A DNA stretch of 64,000 nucleotides from Caprimulgus europaeus (lineage: Eukaryota; Chordata; Aves; Caprimulgiformes; Caprimulgidae), in contig OU015539.1 in assembly GCA_907165065.1 (NCBI GenBank), positions 17,452,816-17,516,815 of the forward strand, written 5' to 3'. Below the pieces are notes generated by a model, which was not told the DNA's origin, did not search any database, and saw only the letters and a list, made by a program, of their open reading frames with translations. Each line of letters opens with the position of its first letter. Within the stretch, counting starts at the first letter, position 1. This document shows positions 45,245-57,238 of the stretch, in pieces. The translations under genes and the position numbers were made by a program.

Positions 45245-48200
45245 AATGCCTCCCAAAGATCATAATCAAATCAAATATTTAAGCTGTGTGATCAGGTGGA
45301 GAGTGTTCATGCATCCATGAAGGCAGAGTCAGGAAATGGTGCAGCACTGCAGAGAGGACACCAGAACACCATTGCAAAAACACCCCAAAGCCATTAAATT
45401 TAAGAGATTTCAGCTGATGTCAAGCATGTCTGGAATGGCTGAAGAAGAAACTAGTTCAGTTTAAAAGACAACCACATACAAATGGCTCTTACTCCTCCAG
45501 GCAGATGGACTCCTCGTTAATATATTCTAATTACCATTCTCGCTCGTATTACCGCCTGCACATATCCAGCAGCAACACCAGTGAGTAGTTTCAATTCCAT
45601 CTGTGCTACGGTTCACAGCTCAGTCTGCTCTGGGAGCAGGAACCCACCTTCACCCCAGTGCCCTGTTCCCTGCTGGTGGCAGACGTGGGGACGTTGGCAA
45701 AGCTCAACCCGAGTTTCCCATGTGAGAGGTGGGGTGTGCGGGGCTTCAAACTGCTCTGGAGGGCTGAGGCGTGAGCAGCTGACCACAGAAAGTCTGGGCC
45801 AGAGTTTGTAATCAAGTCTCCTGAGCACCATTTCATCCCAAGCATGAGCCCAGGTTCCTCCTTTCCTGCAGAGCTGACACTCCAGTTTGTGAGTTCACAT
45901 CTCATCATAAAAAGGGAATGAAAGGAGCTCTTGTATTTCCTGTTTAACATTTCAGCCTTCTCAAGGGAAATAAACCAAAATCTCCCTACAACAACAGGTA
46001 AGTCAGACAAATAAAACGACAAACTACTTTAGAAATAAGCAAGTCAACATAAGAGAATGAGTTTCCTGGGTAGCCATTAATTGCATTAGTTGATGCCTTT
46101 GGCAAAGGTGCTTCCAGAGAACATACAAAAGGATGTGCTATTTCTGTATCTCTTCTTTAAAATTAATTTAATGCCGACAAAAAGATACCTGATGGACATC
46201 TGGGGACCTAAAACCTTCCCCACATCCTTAAGAGGAACAATACCACTGACAGTCCTATGAGCAAAGCAAAGCCGAGGCTGCACGGTCGGACGGAGGCAGC
46301 CCCGTGCTGAGACTCGAGGGCAGGGATCTGCATCCCCGTTCTCCTGCCAGCCAAGTGACCATGGGGGGAAACCTGTCTCTCTGTCACATATCTGCAATGT
46401 CCAGTTAATTATACTTCACCCACCACTGAGATCTCTCAGCACACAGCTCATTGCAAGAGTTCTGTATTTTTATTACCACCAAATTCCCTATCTGCACCCG
46501 TAACACACAGGGAATAAAAACTCCTCATCAACCGAGCAAGCAGCTGAGCCGTGAGTAACACAGCAATACAGGACACAGACATATTTACTCACTGGCATTG
46601 CCTCCTGCACAACAAAGGTGACAGCAAGAGCCCAAACTAACAGTTACTCAATATGACAAAGCAAGAACATACCAGACTTAACTTTTCTTATTACGCTTTC
46701 CAAATGACTTGCTATTGTCACCATAATACAGCATGAAAAATACTGCACTCCTCAGCCTCTCTGTTTGATTAATCAGGTGCTCTGGGAATTTCTGTCTATC
46801 CCTAATCATAATTCAAAGTTGTTATTCCCATTTTTCAGTGTGGTTTGCTGGCAATTAAATCTATTTGGAAATAACTTTTTTTTTTCCTTCTACAGAAATG
46901 ATTTACTTGTTTTTAAAAATAAAGTAGACTTGTTAGGTTAAAAAGCTAATTCTGATCCCTCCTTCTGCCTGGGTGTTATTAATGAAGTTTCCTCCTCTGC
47001 CAGTGACTCTCACAAGAGTTGGAGAAACTCAGCATCTCCGAGCAGGTGAGATGACAGCACAGCAATGACAGCGCTCGCAGCACGCCCTGAGAGCACAGGG
47101 ATGTGCTAAGCAAAGCTCCAGCTTCTGAGCGGTCTGAAAAAGGAATTTTTGAGGTCTGTCTGGCACGGTGTGGTTCTTTCCTTGACTGAGATGCACACAG
47201 ATGAGCAGAGAGAAACTCTCTGCAAAACTTTTCCCGGGGCTCAGGTTCCTGGTCCTCTGCTTTCACAGTTTGGTGTAAAATCAGGGTTTCACCTTCGTGA
47301 CTTTTGTTGCCATTTATGGTTGGAAAAGGGCTTCTGAAGGTGAGATTTTTTCAATACTTATTGACTAGAGCTGTCAAAGGAGCTTGTAGGTTTTCTCCAC
47401 CCTGTCAGCCCCAAGGTGTTCACCACTCTCCCTGTCAGCAGTGAGGCAAGAAGAGATAAACCAACAACCAGTGGGGAAAGCAAAGCATCACTCCCCTCCA
47501 CGGCTCCACTCCTACCACCAGGCACGTAGGAAAAAGTCTTTTCATGGCACAAAGATCGTTTTAAATCCCTCAGAGCCTACAACCTGACAGCTTCAGGTCT
47601 AGACTCCTTGTCTGTGTGTCAGTGCTGCACAGACAGGGGCAGACAGGGAGAGGAAGATGCTGGTGTGCCAGTTTCCCACCACTCCATCCTCTCGTCTGTA
47701 CAGCACAAGTGGCTCTTTTGGGTAAATCTCACCTCCCAGTGACACTGCACTGGAGGTGACAACTCATCCTGCCCGGTTTCAATGGTGAAATACTACCTGG
47801 GAAACTCACAATTCTTTCCTATAATTAAAAATACAAACACTTACTGTATCCATAACCAAATACATTCACTATCAACCCAAACAGGTACCCCCAGCACCCA
47901 TGTTTCACCAGAAGCCCTTACACCACAAAAAAAAAAAAAAAGAGTTTGCCCTTAGTCTGTAAAGGCAATCTTAAAGATTCAATCAATAAATATTCTGCAA
48001 TAAATAAATATTCTGCAGAGAATCAGATTTTGTTTGGGTTTTTTTTCTGCACACTTTACATGGTAGCACCATGCACAATGCTGGAAGGATGAGGCAGAAA
48101 ACTAAGATATAGTGATGCTGAGTGAATATTTACAGTAACAAAGCAAACAAAGAAGCCTCTTACCCCTCTCTGATCCTTGCCCATTAGAAACTCTGCTTGA

Positions 48201-49455
48201 GTTAAATATACCATCACATAAAAACAACAAAATTGTCACTGGCAATGTAGAAATTCAGGTCAGCCCAGCTGCTGAAAGCCTGTGTTTGCTGCTTCTCTGG
48301 TCTAATCCTGTAATTCAGACTGAGAATTGCAAGTGAAGTTGCTCAAGTTTTGCCACAATAATCCAGGACACCAAACAAAGCCCTGGTGTGGTTACAGACC
48401 CCACGAGGGGGGACGTCACGGCTGCTCTACCACACGAACTCACTCTGTTTGTAAAACCCACAGGGACAGAAGTGTCCTTCTGAGGAGCCTGGAATGACAA
48501 CAGCCATTTTAGTCTTCATGGGCAACACAAAGGGTGAAAAGGTGACAAAACAAGTTATTTTCTAGTATAAATAGCTGAGCTTTGATTGATCCAATTCAGT
48601 TGACCTAGGGTAACGTTAACTACACAGCACAAATCTTAATTGCAGCTGTAACTAACACAAAAGTCAGAGATACAGATCAAAGCAAAGACAATGCCTTTTC
48701 CCACAAAGAACCAGAGAGCTGCGAGCTGAAGGAGAAGGGTCACTGAAAACCAAGTGACAAAAATTCCTGACAGACACCAGCTTTTGAGAGGATGAGAACA
48801 CCTGGCTCAGAAGTTCATACCAATGAACATCAGGTGCCTGACTTCCAATTCCTTTCCCACCAAAGAGCTTGGTCAAATCCCCCGTTTGTGTGTGCTGCAG
48901 AAGTCCACAGACCTTCGAGGATTTCAACAGCTCTCGGTTGAAAGTCCCACCACGCAGGGGCGAGCACCTGAGCTTGCCTTTTGCTGTCCTGGATTTTTGT
49001 TTCAACTGCACACTAGAAATTATTTTGCTTTCCAGATTTATGGCAAAGTCTGAATTTCAACTGCAAGTTGGAGCTGGTCACTATGTCCACTGTAACTCCT
49101 AAAGAAGACCAAAACAGGAAGTATTTAAGATAAATAAAAGAAATGAACCTCCATTTAAATGCTTCACGGCTTCAGATTCACCCACTTGGAAGTTATTACA
49201 GTGTTTGGCTTGTAGCTTTATTCTTCCAGAAGATTCAGACATATTTTTCCTTACAGGGCTTTAGAGGGAACTGAACAACCTCCTATGTATCATCTTCTTC
49301 CTTTCTCCCCCCCTCAGGGGCTTCGCTCTGTGAGATTATCCTAAATATATTTCCACATCTTAATCATTTGCTGTTGAGTGATCAACTATATACTTAGACA
49401 AACCATGCCAGATGCTGCAGCACTTCTTTTTTCACCTCTTTATTTGTCCTTCCCT
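45245..49455. other. long repeat-poor block
   Basis: About 4.2 kb without CR1 or LTR. Two AT-rich blocks (46.67-46.96 and 47.82-48.25 kb) look like possible conserved elements. A small imperfect duplication (AATAAATATTCTGCA, 47985-47999 and 48003-48017) and an A-run (47924-47942) are present. A plus-strand splice-bounded segment at 45956-45997 is listed separately. Confidence 0.35.
45956..45997 (+). other. candidate 42-base symmetric microexon (speculative)
   Basis: Excellent acceptor (GTATTTCCTGTTTAACATTTCAG to 45955 by position; key part TTTAACATTTCAG) and consensus donor (CAG then GTAAGTCAG). Length 42 keeps frame. Open frames read LLKGNKPKSPYNN or FSREINQNLPTTT. Both splice signals are near-optimal, which is the main support. 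No family is recognised. Confidence 0.2.
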
Positions 49456-49458
49456 TAC

Positions 49459-49500
49459 CAGAGCATGTTCTTCAACACCTCCACTGTTTTCATAACATGA
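49459..49500 (-). other. candidate 42-base symmetric microexon (speculative)
   Basis: On the minus strand the acceptor TTGCCCGGTCCTTCCAG ends at 49501 and a GTAAGG donor follows CTG at 49459. The phase-0 frame reads SCYENSGGVEEHAL and another open frame reads HVMKTVEVLKNML. It lies 570 bases downstream of the candidate exon at 50.1 kb, in compatible phase. Confidence 0.18.
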
Positions 49501-50070
49501 CTGGAAGGACCGGGCAAGTGTTTTTCCCCTATTTAAAATACACAGACTGTGCACAACAGACACAGGTTCAAGGGGGCAGGAATGAAGATGGACAGATTTC
49601 ACACGTGACTTTGGTAGGCAGGATTTTTTTTATTAATTATTAATTATTTTTTTTAATGAAACAGTCTCCTAATATATCAACGTCATAAATGCAACAAATG
49701 GATCTGGCTGGGAAAGAACAGAGCTGCTCTCTGTCTTAACAGTATTGACACCTCTTGAAGTCAGATTAGCTTGCCAGTAATACTAAGAAAAAAGAGGATC
49801 CTGGGATAATAATTCAGTCCCCTCACCCAAAGGGCTCCACACAAGGTCTTTCCAGGCCATCCCACTCTGAGGGGAACAAGGACACACAACCCACACCAGC
49901 AGCAAGCACCACCTCTGTTAGCAGCCTCATCTATTCCATTAACCATAATAATCTGCAGATTGTCCTTTCAGCTCTCTAAAAAGCCATTCCCTGAGCCCTC
50001 AAGCCCAAGTGCAGCCACCCACTGAGGACTTCACTGTCAATCAATCAATTGATCAGAGCTATTCACATAC

Positions 50071-50152
50071 CTGAGGCAGGAACGGGAGCTCAGAGCACCT
50101 GACGGGATCCCAGTTGCCAAAGTGGCCTCGCCGCAGCCAGCGACCTGGGGAC
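50071..50152 (-). CDS. candidate 82-base internal exon of an unrecognised gene
   Basis: On the minus strand a strong acceptor (GGCTCCTGTTTTGCAG) ends at 50153 and a strong donor (CAG then GTATGTG) follows 50071. One frame is cleanly open and reads SPGRWLRRGHFGNWDPVRC followed by SELPFLPQ. The Trp/Gly/Cys spacing faintly recalls the end of HRM or sushi-type extracellular modules, but I would not assign a family on this length. The exon ends in phase 0. The segment is GC-richer than its surroundings, as an exon would be. Confidence 0.25.
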
Positions 50153-50268
50153 CTGCAAAACAGGAGCCTGTGTGTCAGAACCAATGTGTCTTTTGCAAAA
50201 TTCAAGGAAAACAGTTCTCTGCAATCATGTCTTTTGGGAAGGACAAGAGAGACTCCTTTAGTAAGTCT

Positions 50269-50561
50269 GTACCCTCAGTCAGTTTGCAGAGGACACCAAG
50301 TTGGGCAGGAGTGTTGATCTGCTGGAGGGTAGGAAGGCTCTACAGAGGGACCTGGACAGGTTGGATCAATGGGCTGAGGCCAGCTGCATGAGGTTCAACC
50401 AGGCCAAGTGCTGGGTCCTGCACCTGGGTCACAACAACCCTCAGCAATGCAACAGGCTTGGGGAGGAGTAGGGGGAGACCTGCCTGGCAGAGAGGGACCT
50501 GGGGGTGTTGGTCACCAGCAGCTGAACATGAGGCAGCAGAGTGCCCAGGTGGCCAGGAAGG
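50269..50561 (+). mobile_element. CR1 LINE, internal fragment (about 290 bases)
   Basis: Matches a more 5' part of ORF2 than other copies: TTTGCAGAGGACACCAAGTT ('FADDTK'-type), then GACAGGTTGGATCAATGGGC, then the GTCCTGCACCTGGGTCACAA block. The 3' half of the element is missing and homology stops at GGCCAGGAAGGT. This is unusual for a LINE and implies deletion or rearrangement. Confidence 0.9.
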
Positions 50562-50771
50562 TATACAGAAATTGTAGGGGTTTTAATAAATTGAAAAAAA
50601 TAAAACAACCCAAAACCCAATGGAACAGCAAAAGGTGTCATTAGTGAGACCATACGGTACAAAACAATGAGATGACTGCTCACAGCACTGGGGGAGACAA
50701 GAGAGAAGGGAAATCAAACCTCCATCCCAGGTCAGGTCACTGCCCACGTGATCCTCTGTATTAAAACTTAG

Positions 50772-51210
50772 CTTCACAGACAGGTTGAGGTTGGAACGGA
50801 CCTCTGGAGGTCACCTGGTCCAACCACCCTGTCCAAGCAGAGCCACCTAGAGCCAGCTGCCCAGGAATTGTGTTCAGACCGCTTCTGAAGATCTACAAGG
50901 ACGGGGACTCCACAACCTCTCAAGCTGTGCAAGTGCTCAGTCATTCTCGCAGCAAAATGTGTTTCCTGATGTTCAGACAGAACCTCCTGTGTTTCAGTTT
51001 GTGCCCGTTGCCTCTGGTCCTCTCACTGGGCACCATCAAAAAGAGCCTGGCCCCAATCTTCCTTGCACCTTCTCTTCAGGGTGTAGATAAATATATATAT
51101 ACTTATATACATCAATAAGTTACCCCCGAGCCTTCTCTTCTCAAAGCTGAACTGTCCCAGCTCTCTTCAGCCTTTCCTCATATGGGAGATGCCTCAGTCC
51201 CTTCATCATG
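50772..51210 (-). mobile_element. older CR1 LINE copy with an internal AT microsatellite
   Basis: Decayed 3' block (TTGAGGTTGGAACGGACCTC), GACGGGGACTCCACAACCTC, and the RT end on the minus strand. An AT microsatellite (about 51087-51115) has grown inside it, which agrees with an older age. Confidence 0.88.
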
Positions 51211-51212
51211 GA

Positions 51213-51389
51213 ATAGAATCATAGAATCCCAAACTGGGTTGGGTTGGAAGGGACCTTAAAGCTCATCCAGTTCTCATCCCCTGCCAGCAGCAGGGACACC
51301 TTCCACTAGACCAGGTTGCTCAAAGCCTCATCCAACCTGGCCCAGAACACTTCCAGGGAGGAGTGGCCACAACTTCCTTGGGCAACCTT
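51213..51389 (-). mobile_element. CR1 LINE, 3'-end copy abutting an older CR1
   Basis: Tail AATAGAATCATAGAATCCC then the standard 3' block to CTTCCTTGGGCAACCTT. It begins within 3 bases of the 5' boundary of the older copy, in the same orientation, as if the younger copy had inserted into or next to it. Confidence 0.92.
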
Positions 51390-51989
51390 CCAACTATCTT
51401 CCTGGCCCGTCACTTCTGTCAGGAGAAGACTCACATACAAATGCATATTGCTTCCAAGCTACCCAAGAAGTCTTCTCAAAGCCCACAGGGCACTTGGCAG
51501 GGGCAGACCTTAGATCCTGTTCCAATGTAATACTCTTAGGAATCAACACTGGGACAGCTTGCTACCAGCAGGTTTGAGTGGTTTGGTGACATTTCCCTTC
51601 TCCCAGGAGCCCAGAGAACTTCAGAACAAGCAGTTTATCAAGTGCAAGGGCTCTGCTCAGCTTTGCCCATGCTCCTCACCTCCATCACCCCAGTTATGGA
51701 CTGGCTGAAAGGCTTTGATGGGAAAGCTTTTAAGTGGAGAACGTTATAAGCAGAATAACAAGAGGTTTTATGCCAAGGCAATGACTGCTCTAGTGATCGT
51801 TTAAGGCAGGATTAGTGCACTTGGAGTGACAGAAACCACCAGGAATGGACAATTAAGAGTTCAGACTAATCCTCAAAGACAAGATGCTTAAAGACCTAAT
51901 AGCCTGACTGAAACCAGCGAGATCAGAGAGTGAATTAACTCTTCCAAAAGGCCTACAAGGCTTTTGAGGCTTTTTTTTTTTTTTCCCAG

Positions 51990-52112
51990 GGGGCTTTCCT
52001 TGCCTTCAGTTCAAAGTCATCCCCAAGGGTGAACATCAAACACCTGGTTCGAGTGCAGAGGATGGCACCGGAGGACGTGTTTTATTCAACCAGACAGACT
52101 CGACAAGAGTAA
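51990..52112 (+). other. candidate terminal exon (speculative)
   Basis: A long T-run ending CCCAG (51989) makes a strong acceptor. The frame from 51990 is open for 40 codons (GAFLAFSSKSSPRVNIKHLV ... VFYSTRQTRQE) to TAA at 52110-52112, and AATAAA occurs about 85 bases further on. No family is recognised. The T-run could instead be a poly(T) remnant with no splicing role. Confidence 0.15.
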
Positions 52113-52898
52113 ACATGGATGTTCAGCTCTCCCATCTTCTACTTCATGAGTAAAAAACAACCCAAAAACCAAACCAACCTGTATGTTCTAATTACTGAAT
52201 AAATGAGATAGATTAATTAGAGTAGACAGACAGAAGAAATGGACCATTCATTCCCATTTAAGCATGTTCTCAGTTCAGGAGATGTACTGAGAAGGAAAAA
52301 AAAACCCAACCCAACCTATTGTGTAAATTAAACAATTCAAGTGCAGCATTAGAAGATCTTCCCAGTAAGAAGTACCCCTGGAAGAGAAAGGAGACTGAGC
52401 CACTGATTGCAATGATGGGTCTTAACCCACCTTCAAACACTTCTGCTGCTCTAAACAGCATTCCTGCACCAGGCACGGAGCTTGAAGTGCCACACGAGGC
52501 ACTAAATCCGCTTTCCTCCACGATGTCTTCAATCCAAAGTGCAGCCACAGTACAGGAACAGATTATTCCCAACTGGAAAAACACATCCAAACTCTTTCCC
52601 AGCAGCTCTCAAGAGACGATTTAATAGAAGTGAGGCATGAACAGGATACCTTGGGAGAACTCTACATATTAAGAACCACCTCACTGGGACAAACGTGTCT
52701 TGATTTTAATTTCCAGCTGATTGAAACAAACATAATTCCATGTTATTCCAGTTTCAAGTGGCAAAGGCAGCAAAACCAACAAAAACTTGAGTAAAATTAA
52801 ACTTGGAGGAATCGTTTTGACAACGAACCTATTCAGATCTCCACCTTGTTTCCAGTCCAAGAACCTGCTCCTGGGTCTTACACATCGCTTGATCTAGT

Positions 52899-52949
52899 TT
52901 GACTTATGTTCTTAGAGACAGAATTTACTTGACTTATATTCTTAGAGAC
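52899..52949. repeat. direct repeat, period 30
   Basis: TTGACTTATGTTCTTAGAGAC at 52899-52919 recurs at 52929-52949 with one change (G to A). Confidence 0.85.
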
Positions 52950-54298
52950 CAGAACAACTTTAACTCCTCTGCTGTAAATTCTTTTGCATTTTAGCACAGA
53001 GATCTGCATATAAAGATACAACTGCCCAGGCATGTAGTGCAGAAATAAATTCTGGGGTTTTGCTGAAGCAGAGAAGCAGCTCAACTGCCCACCTAATGAA
53101 ATATATCTGTAGGCAACATTATCAAAACGGCTTCTTCCTTTTTCACTGTTTTTACTCTTTTTGTTTTATGAACTGATTTTTTTCCCATCTGCCAGAAAAC
53201 CAGACTAACGAGGAACATCAGCATCCTTTTTGGTGACAATTTGTTTTAAATCATACCAGCCCCATCAAAATATTAACCACAAAGTTGTTCTTGAATATTT
53301 TTCATTTAACATTCAAAAGGTTAAAAAACCCTCAAGAGCTCTTTGCGGTCATCACTGAGGTTTGTGACATGTGAAGGCTCTGTTAGCTCCTTACTGGGGC
53401 TGGTGGTTGTTCACTGAGGTTACCTCGCGCTGTCGCAGGTCACAAGCTCGAAGCCTCTGCAGCTTCAGGCTTCCCTGACACCCATCACACTGTGACCCTT
53501 CAAACTCCTGCCACAGAAGTTCCCTTCAACAAAAATTAAGCCTCTGAGCTTGAAATTATTTAATGTTTTGCACTGTCCATCAAATTATTATTTAATGTTG
53601 TGTCCTGTGGTGTTTTGCCAAGCCGAGATTGTTATTTTATCCTCCTGTCTTTGACCCGCCCCATCCTATTGTGAACCTTGGAGTTGGTGCCCTAAAGGCA
53701 GGTGAAGCACAGATTTTGCTGCTTCCTGACCTTTGCCAACTCTTTCCTGAATCCCATCCTGGGCTTCCTAGAGTGGTGTCACAGTCAGGTTCTTCTGCAC
53801 CTTTAAGGCCCAGCATGTTTCCACCCCACCTACTTCTTCACTCTCATTTCCTCCTACACCCCACTCCTCCTCCCACTTCTCCCTGGACTGCTCTTTCCAT
53901 CTCATTTTCCAGCTGTCCCTGTGGCATCCTGCCCGTGGTCCTGGAAGCCAAAAATCCTGCTTCTCTTTTCGTCAAGCAAGCACCCCTCATCTCTCTGGGA
54001 TTCTTCACTGGCAGGGACCCCTTCTTACCACATCTCTCATGCCCACACCTGCATTTTGACCTGGTCTTGGTTTGGCTTTTGTTAGATTATATCCTTGTGG
54101 ACACATAATGGTTTTTGTCTGAGGTTATGTCAAAAAACCTTTTTGGTGAGTATTCAGCCTAACTCGTCCCAGTTAAAGCAAAAGAGATGACAAGAGGTAA
54201 GGTTAAAACAAAAATGCTTCTGTCCCCTTCCTTTGCCCAGGGTTTGTTTAAATTCTACCTGTCCTGGAAGGAAGGATTGCAAATGTTTTGATAAATTA

Positions 54299-54415
54299 AT
54301 TGAAAAGTTTTATTTAACACTACTGCAATTTAATTTAATTATTTAATTAAATTAATATTAACATTTTAATCAATATAAAATTAAAATAATAATTTAATTA
54401 TTTAATACTACAAAC
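54299..54415. repeat. AT-rich low-complexity block with palindromes
   Basis: Built of TTTAATTA, ATTAAAT and AATATTAA words over about 115 bases, with many overlapping self-complementary words. Confidence 0.8.
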
Positions 54416-56253
54416 TAACATCCTAGGAATATGCTTAGCTGATTTTTTTGTATGACAGTACGAATTTTTTTTGTATTTAAAAAATGCATACCCAGTGCTG
54501 ACACTGAAACACATCCAGTCATCTTCCAACCATAAATAATTTCTTCCAAAGCCTGGTACGAAGGCAGAGCTCGTTCCTCTTCAGCAGCCACTCCAGCTGA
54601 GGAGGCAAGCTCACTTTCCAGGGGGAAGGGAAAAAAGGAGCACAAATGCAAACCAGAAATGTGAAGAGCAGTGTGGGGGAGGTTCAACACATCAGATTGA
54701 ACAAGTGATCCTGCCAGTATGTCCTACGGGCAGCTAAGAGGGGACACTGTCTCCTGGGAGGGGAGACATCTCTAAGGTCAAGGCCTCCCTGCCCTGGTAC
54801 CCAAGGTTCAGCCTTGGCCAAAATGTGGGATTAAGAGCAGGTCTGAGGCAGGCAACGGGGAGGAAACGTGGGGTGTGAAATGTGTGAACACCAGCAGTGT
54901 CCTGGCAGCTGGAGAGAAGCTCCACCAGCAGCGTTCTGCAGGCAGATCCCGCCTGGGAGCATCTTTAAGCACCCAGGACCACGTGCCACCACCACCAGTC
55001 TGTCAGACAGACCCCACGGTCAGCCAGCCACTGTCTCCTAGTCCCGTCGTGGGGGAGGCTCCTTGCCAAGCAGAGGCATATCAGAAAACAGTTTTGAAAG
55101 ACAAAAACCCAAATGCAGGCAGACTGGAGGCTCCATTTTCCACCAAGACTCACAATGGGAGCATTTGCCAGCCCTTTGGGAATCACTGCCTTCCAGTATT
55201 ATTAACTGGATCGTTTTCATTTCAAGAGGGGGAACGATTGACAAAGTGCTTCTCCCATCAATGAAGAATCATTAAGTCTGACATTTCTGTGGAAAAAACA
55301 ACTACCAAAAAAGTCATTTTTGGTAGAAGAACTGGTTTGCTCATTGACAACACACCACACCTCCCCTGCTGTCTTCTCAGCAGAGCCCGCGTGGTGCCGT
55401 CTGCTGCCTGAAGACAGCACCAGCTACAGTGCCTGCTACCAACGGCAGCTTCAAGCCTGAGGTGTCAGAAGTCAATTGAATCTGGAATCCCTCAAGGAAT
55501 GGCATCCTGTAGCTGATTTTCACCTTCTCTACACATCCTCTTCTCACTATCTGTGGGGATCCTCAGGGATCACATTTCTCTGCATCTCCTGGAGCACCAG
55601 AGTAGAAAGAGGAAGGGACAGAATTTTCTTTCTTTCCCTTGACAAAAATACATCTACTCCTGATGGACTCCATGGTACCAGCATGCTGCAGTCTACTGTT
55701 TGAGAAGAAAAGGCAGGAATGATGAGCTTCACAGGCTTTCAAATCCAACATAACCATCTAAAGATGTTTTCCAGTGCACTGCACTTGGCACAGAAATTAT
55801 TTGTGTCACTGCTGTACACAGATGGTTCCCAAGTAAGTAAGATTAGAGCTGAGGCTGGAAAACTCCTTACACAAATAACAAATTCCAGCAGCTCAAACAG
55901 AGATACCATGGAGAGTAGGACAGTATTGACTGACCAGAAGTCACCCAGCTCCACCCTCAAGCAACTCATGTAGCTGAGGTATCCCAGAGAACACAGCCCT
56001 GTTTGATCTCTTCACACCTCCTCAGCAGCTCTCAGGCAGTAACAGGTAAGCCTGAACTGTCCAGAAACCAGCCCAGTGCTGAGGAAAACCAAACCTGAAG
56101 GTCGCTGATACTTCAAAGCCATTTAAAACAAGACAAGGCAAGCACACCCTGTGCTCCAACACAGGACTTCAGACCTCGGAGTGAGGACAGGTGAGAACAG
56201 GGAGGAAATGAGTGTAGGACCACAGCAGCTTCTCCAGCTTCCACTGCCAACTG

Positions 56254-56855
56254 GGCTATTCTTGGGTGCATTAAGAGCGTGACCAGCAGGTCAAGGGAGG
56301 TTCTCCTCCCCCTCTACTCTGCCCTGGTGAGGCCACATCTGCAGTGTTGTGTCCAGTTCTGGGCTCCTCAGTTCCAGAGGGACAGGGATCTTCTGGAGAG
56401 AGTCCAGTGGAGGCCACAAAGATGAGGAGGGGCTGCAGCATCTGCCTGACAAGAAGAGGCTGAGGGAGCTGGGACTGTTCAGCCTGGAGAAGAGCAGCCT
56501 GAGAGGGGATCTCATCAATGCTCATCAATATCTAAAGTGTGGGAGTCGAGAGGATGGGGCTGGACTCTTCTCAGTGGTGCCCAGTGACAGGACAAGGGGC
56601 AATGGGCACAAACTGGAACACAGGAGGTTCCACTTAAACATGAGGAAAAACTTCCTGACTGTGAGGGTGCCAGAGCCCTGGGCCAGGCTGCCCAGAGAGG
56701 GTGTGGAGTCTCCTTCTCTGGAGATGTTCAAACCCACCTGGACACTTTCCTGTGCAACCTGGTGTAGGGAACCTGCTTTGGCAGGGGGGTTGGACTGGAT
56801 GATCTCCTGAGGTCCCTTCCAGCCCCCACCATGCTGTGATTCTGTGATTGTGATT
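56254..56855 (+). mobile_element. CR1 LINE, 3' portion (about 600 bases), long open frame
   Basis: One frame stays open for over 150 codons through the RT C-terminus ([60 protein letters not shown]). The copy ends in TGCTGTGATTCTGTGATTGT-type octamers. The open frame indicates a comparatively young insertion. Confidence 0.95.
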
Positions 56856-56859
56856 CAGC

Positions 56860-57238
56860 CCCAACAGCAGCAGCCCCAAGGACAAAATCAAAATTACCAG
56901 GAATAGGAAAAATAACAATCCCTGCCAAGAAGCAGCAAAGCCCTGGTAATCAATATATTCATCTCAGGAAGAGCAAGATATTCATTTGGGAAGTAGAAGA
57001 CAGATTCAAGTTGCGATCTGTGAGGAGGACAAGCAGAGTCCTGACTGCGGTCCCCTTCTCCTCTGAACCAGGGCCAGCCTTGACCCCAGGCAGCTGAAAC
57101 TTCGCCTGAGTAGGGAAGAGGCTGCAGAGTTCTGGGTGCTTTGGGCAGTGACACGTGCCAAGCCTTAAAAGCTTCTTGAGACAGAAAAAAACCCCATACA
57201 CCCTTCTGCCCCAAACTCATAACTGTTAAACCACCATG
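56860..57238. other. unique DNA between two CR1 copies
   Basis: About 380 bases, nothing recognised. Confidence 0.4.

Larger units (their letters stand above)
51392..56250. other. long repeat-poor block
   Basis: No CR1 or LTR for 4.9 kb. Holds a possible plus-strand terminal exon (51990-52112), a 30-base-period duplication (52899-52949), a pyrimidine-rich 159-codon open frame with no domain (53629-54108) and a very AT-rich palindromic block (54299-54415). Confidence 0.35.

Noticed and set aside
47748-47835. Minus-strand splice-bounded segment near 47.75 kb
   Set aside because: The acceptor is mediocre and only one unlikely frame is open.
53629-54108. 159-codon Leu/Pro/Ser-rich plus-strand open frame
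   Set aside because: It results from a pyrimidine-rich strand; no domain or exon signals support it.
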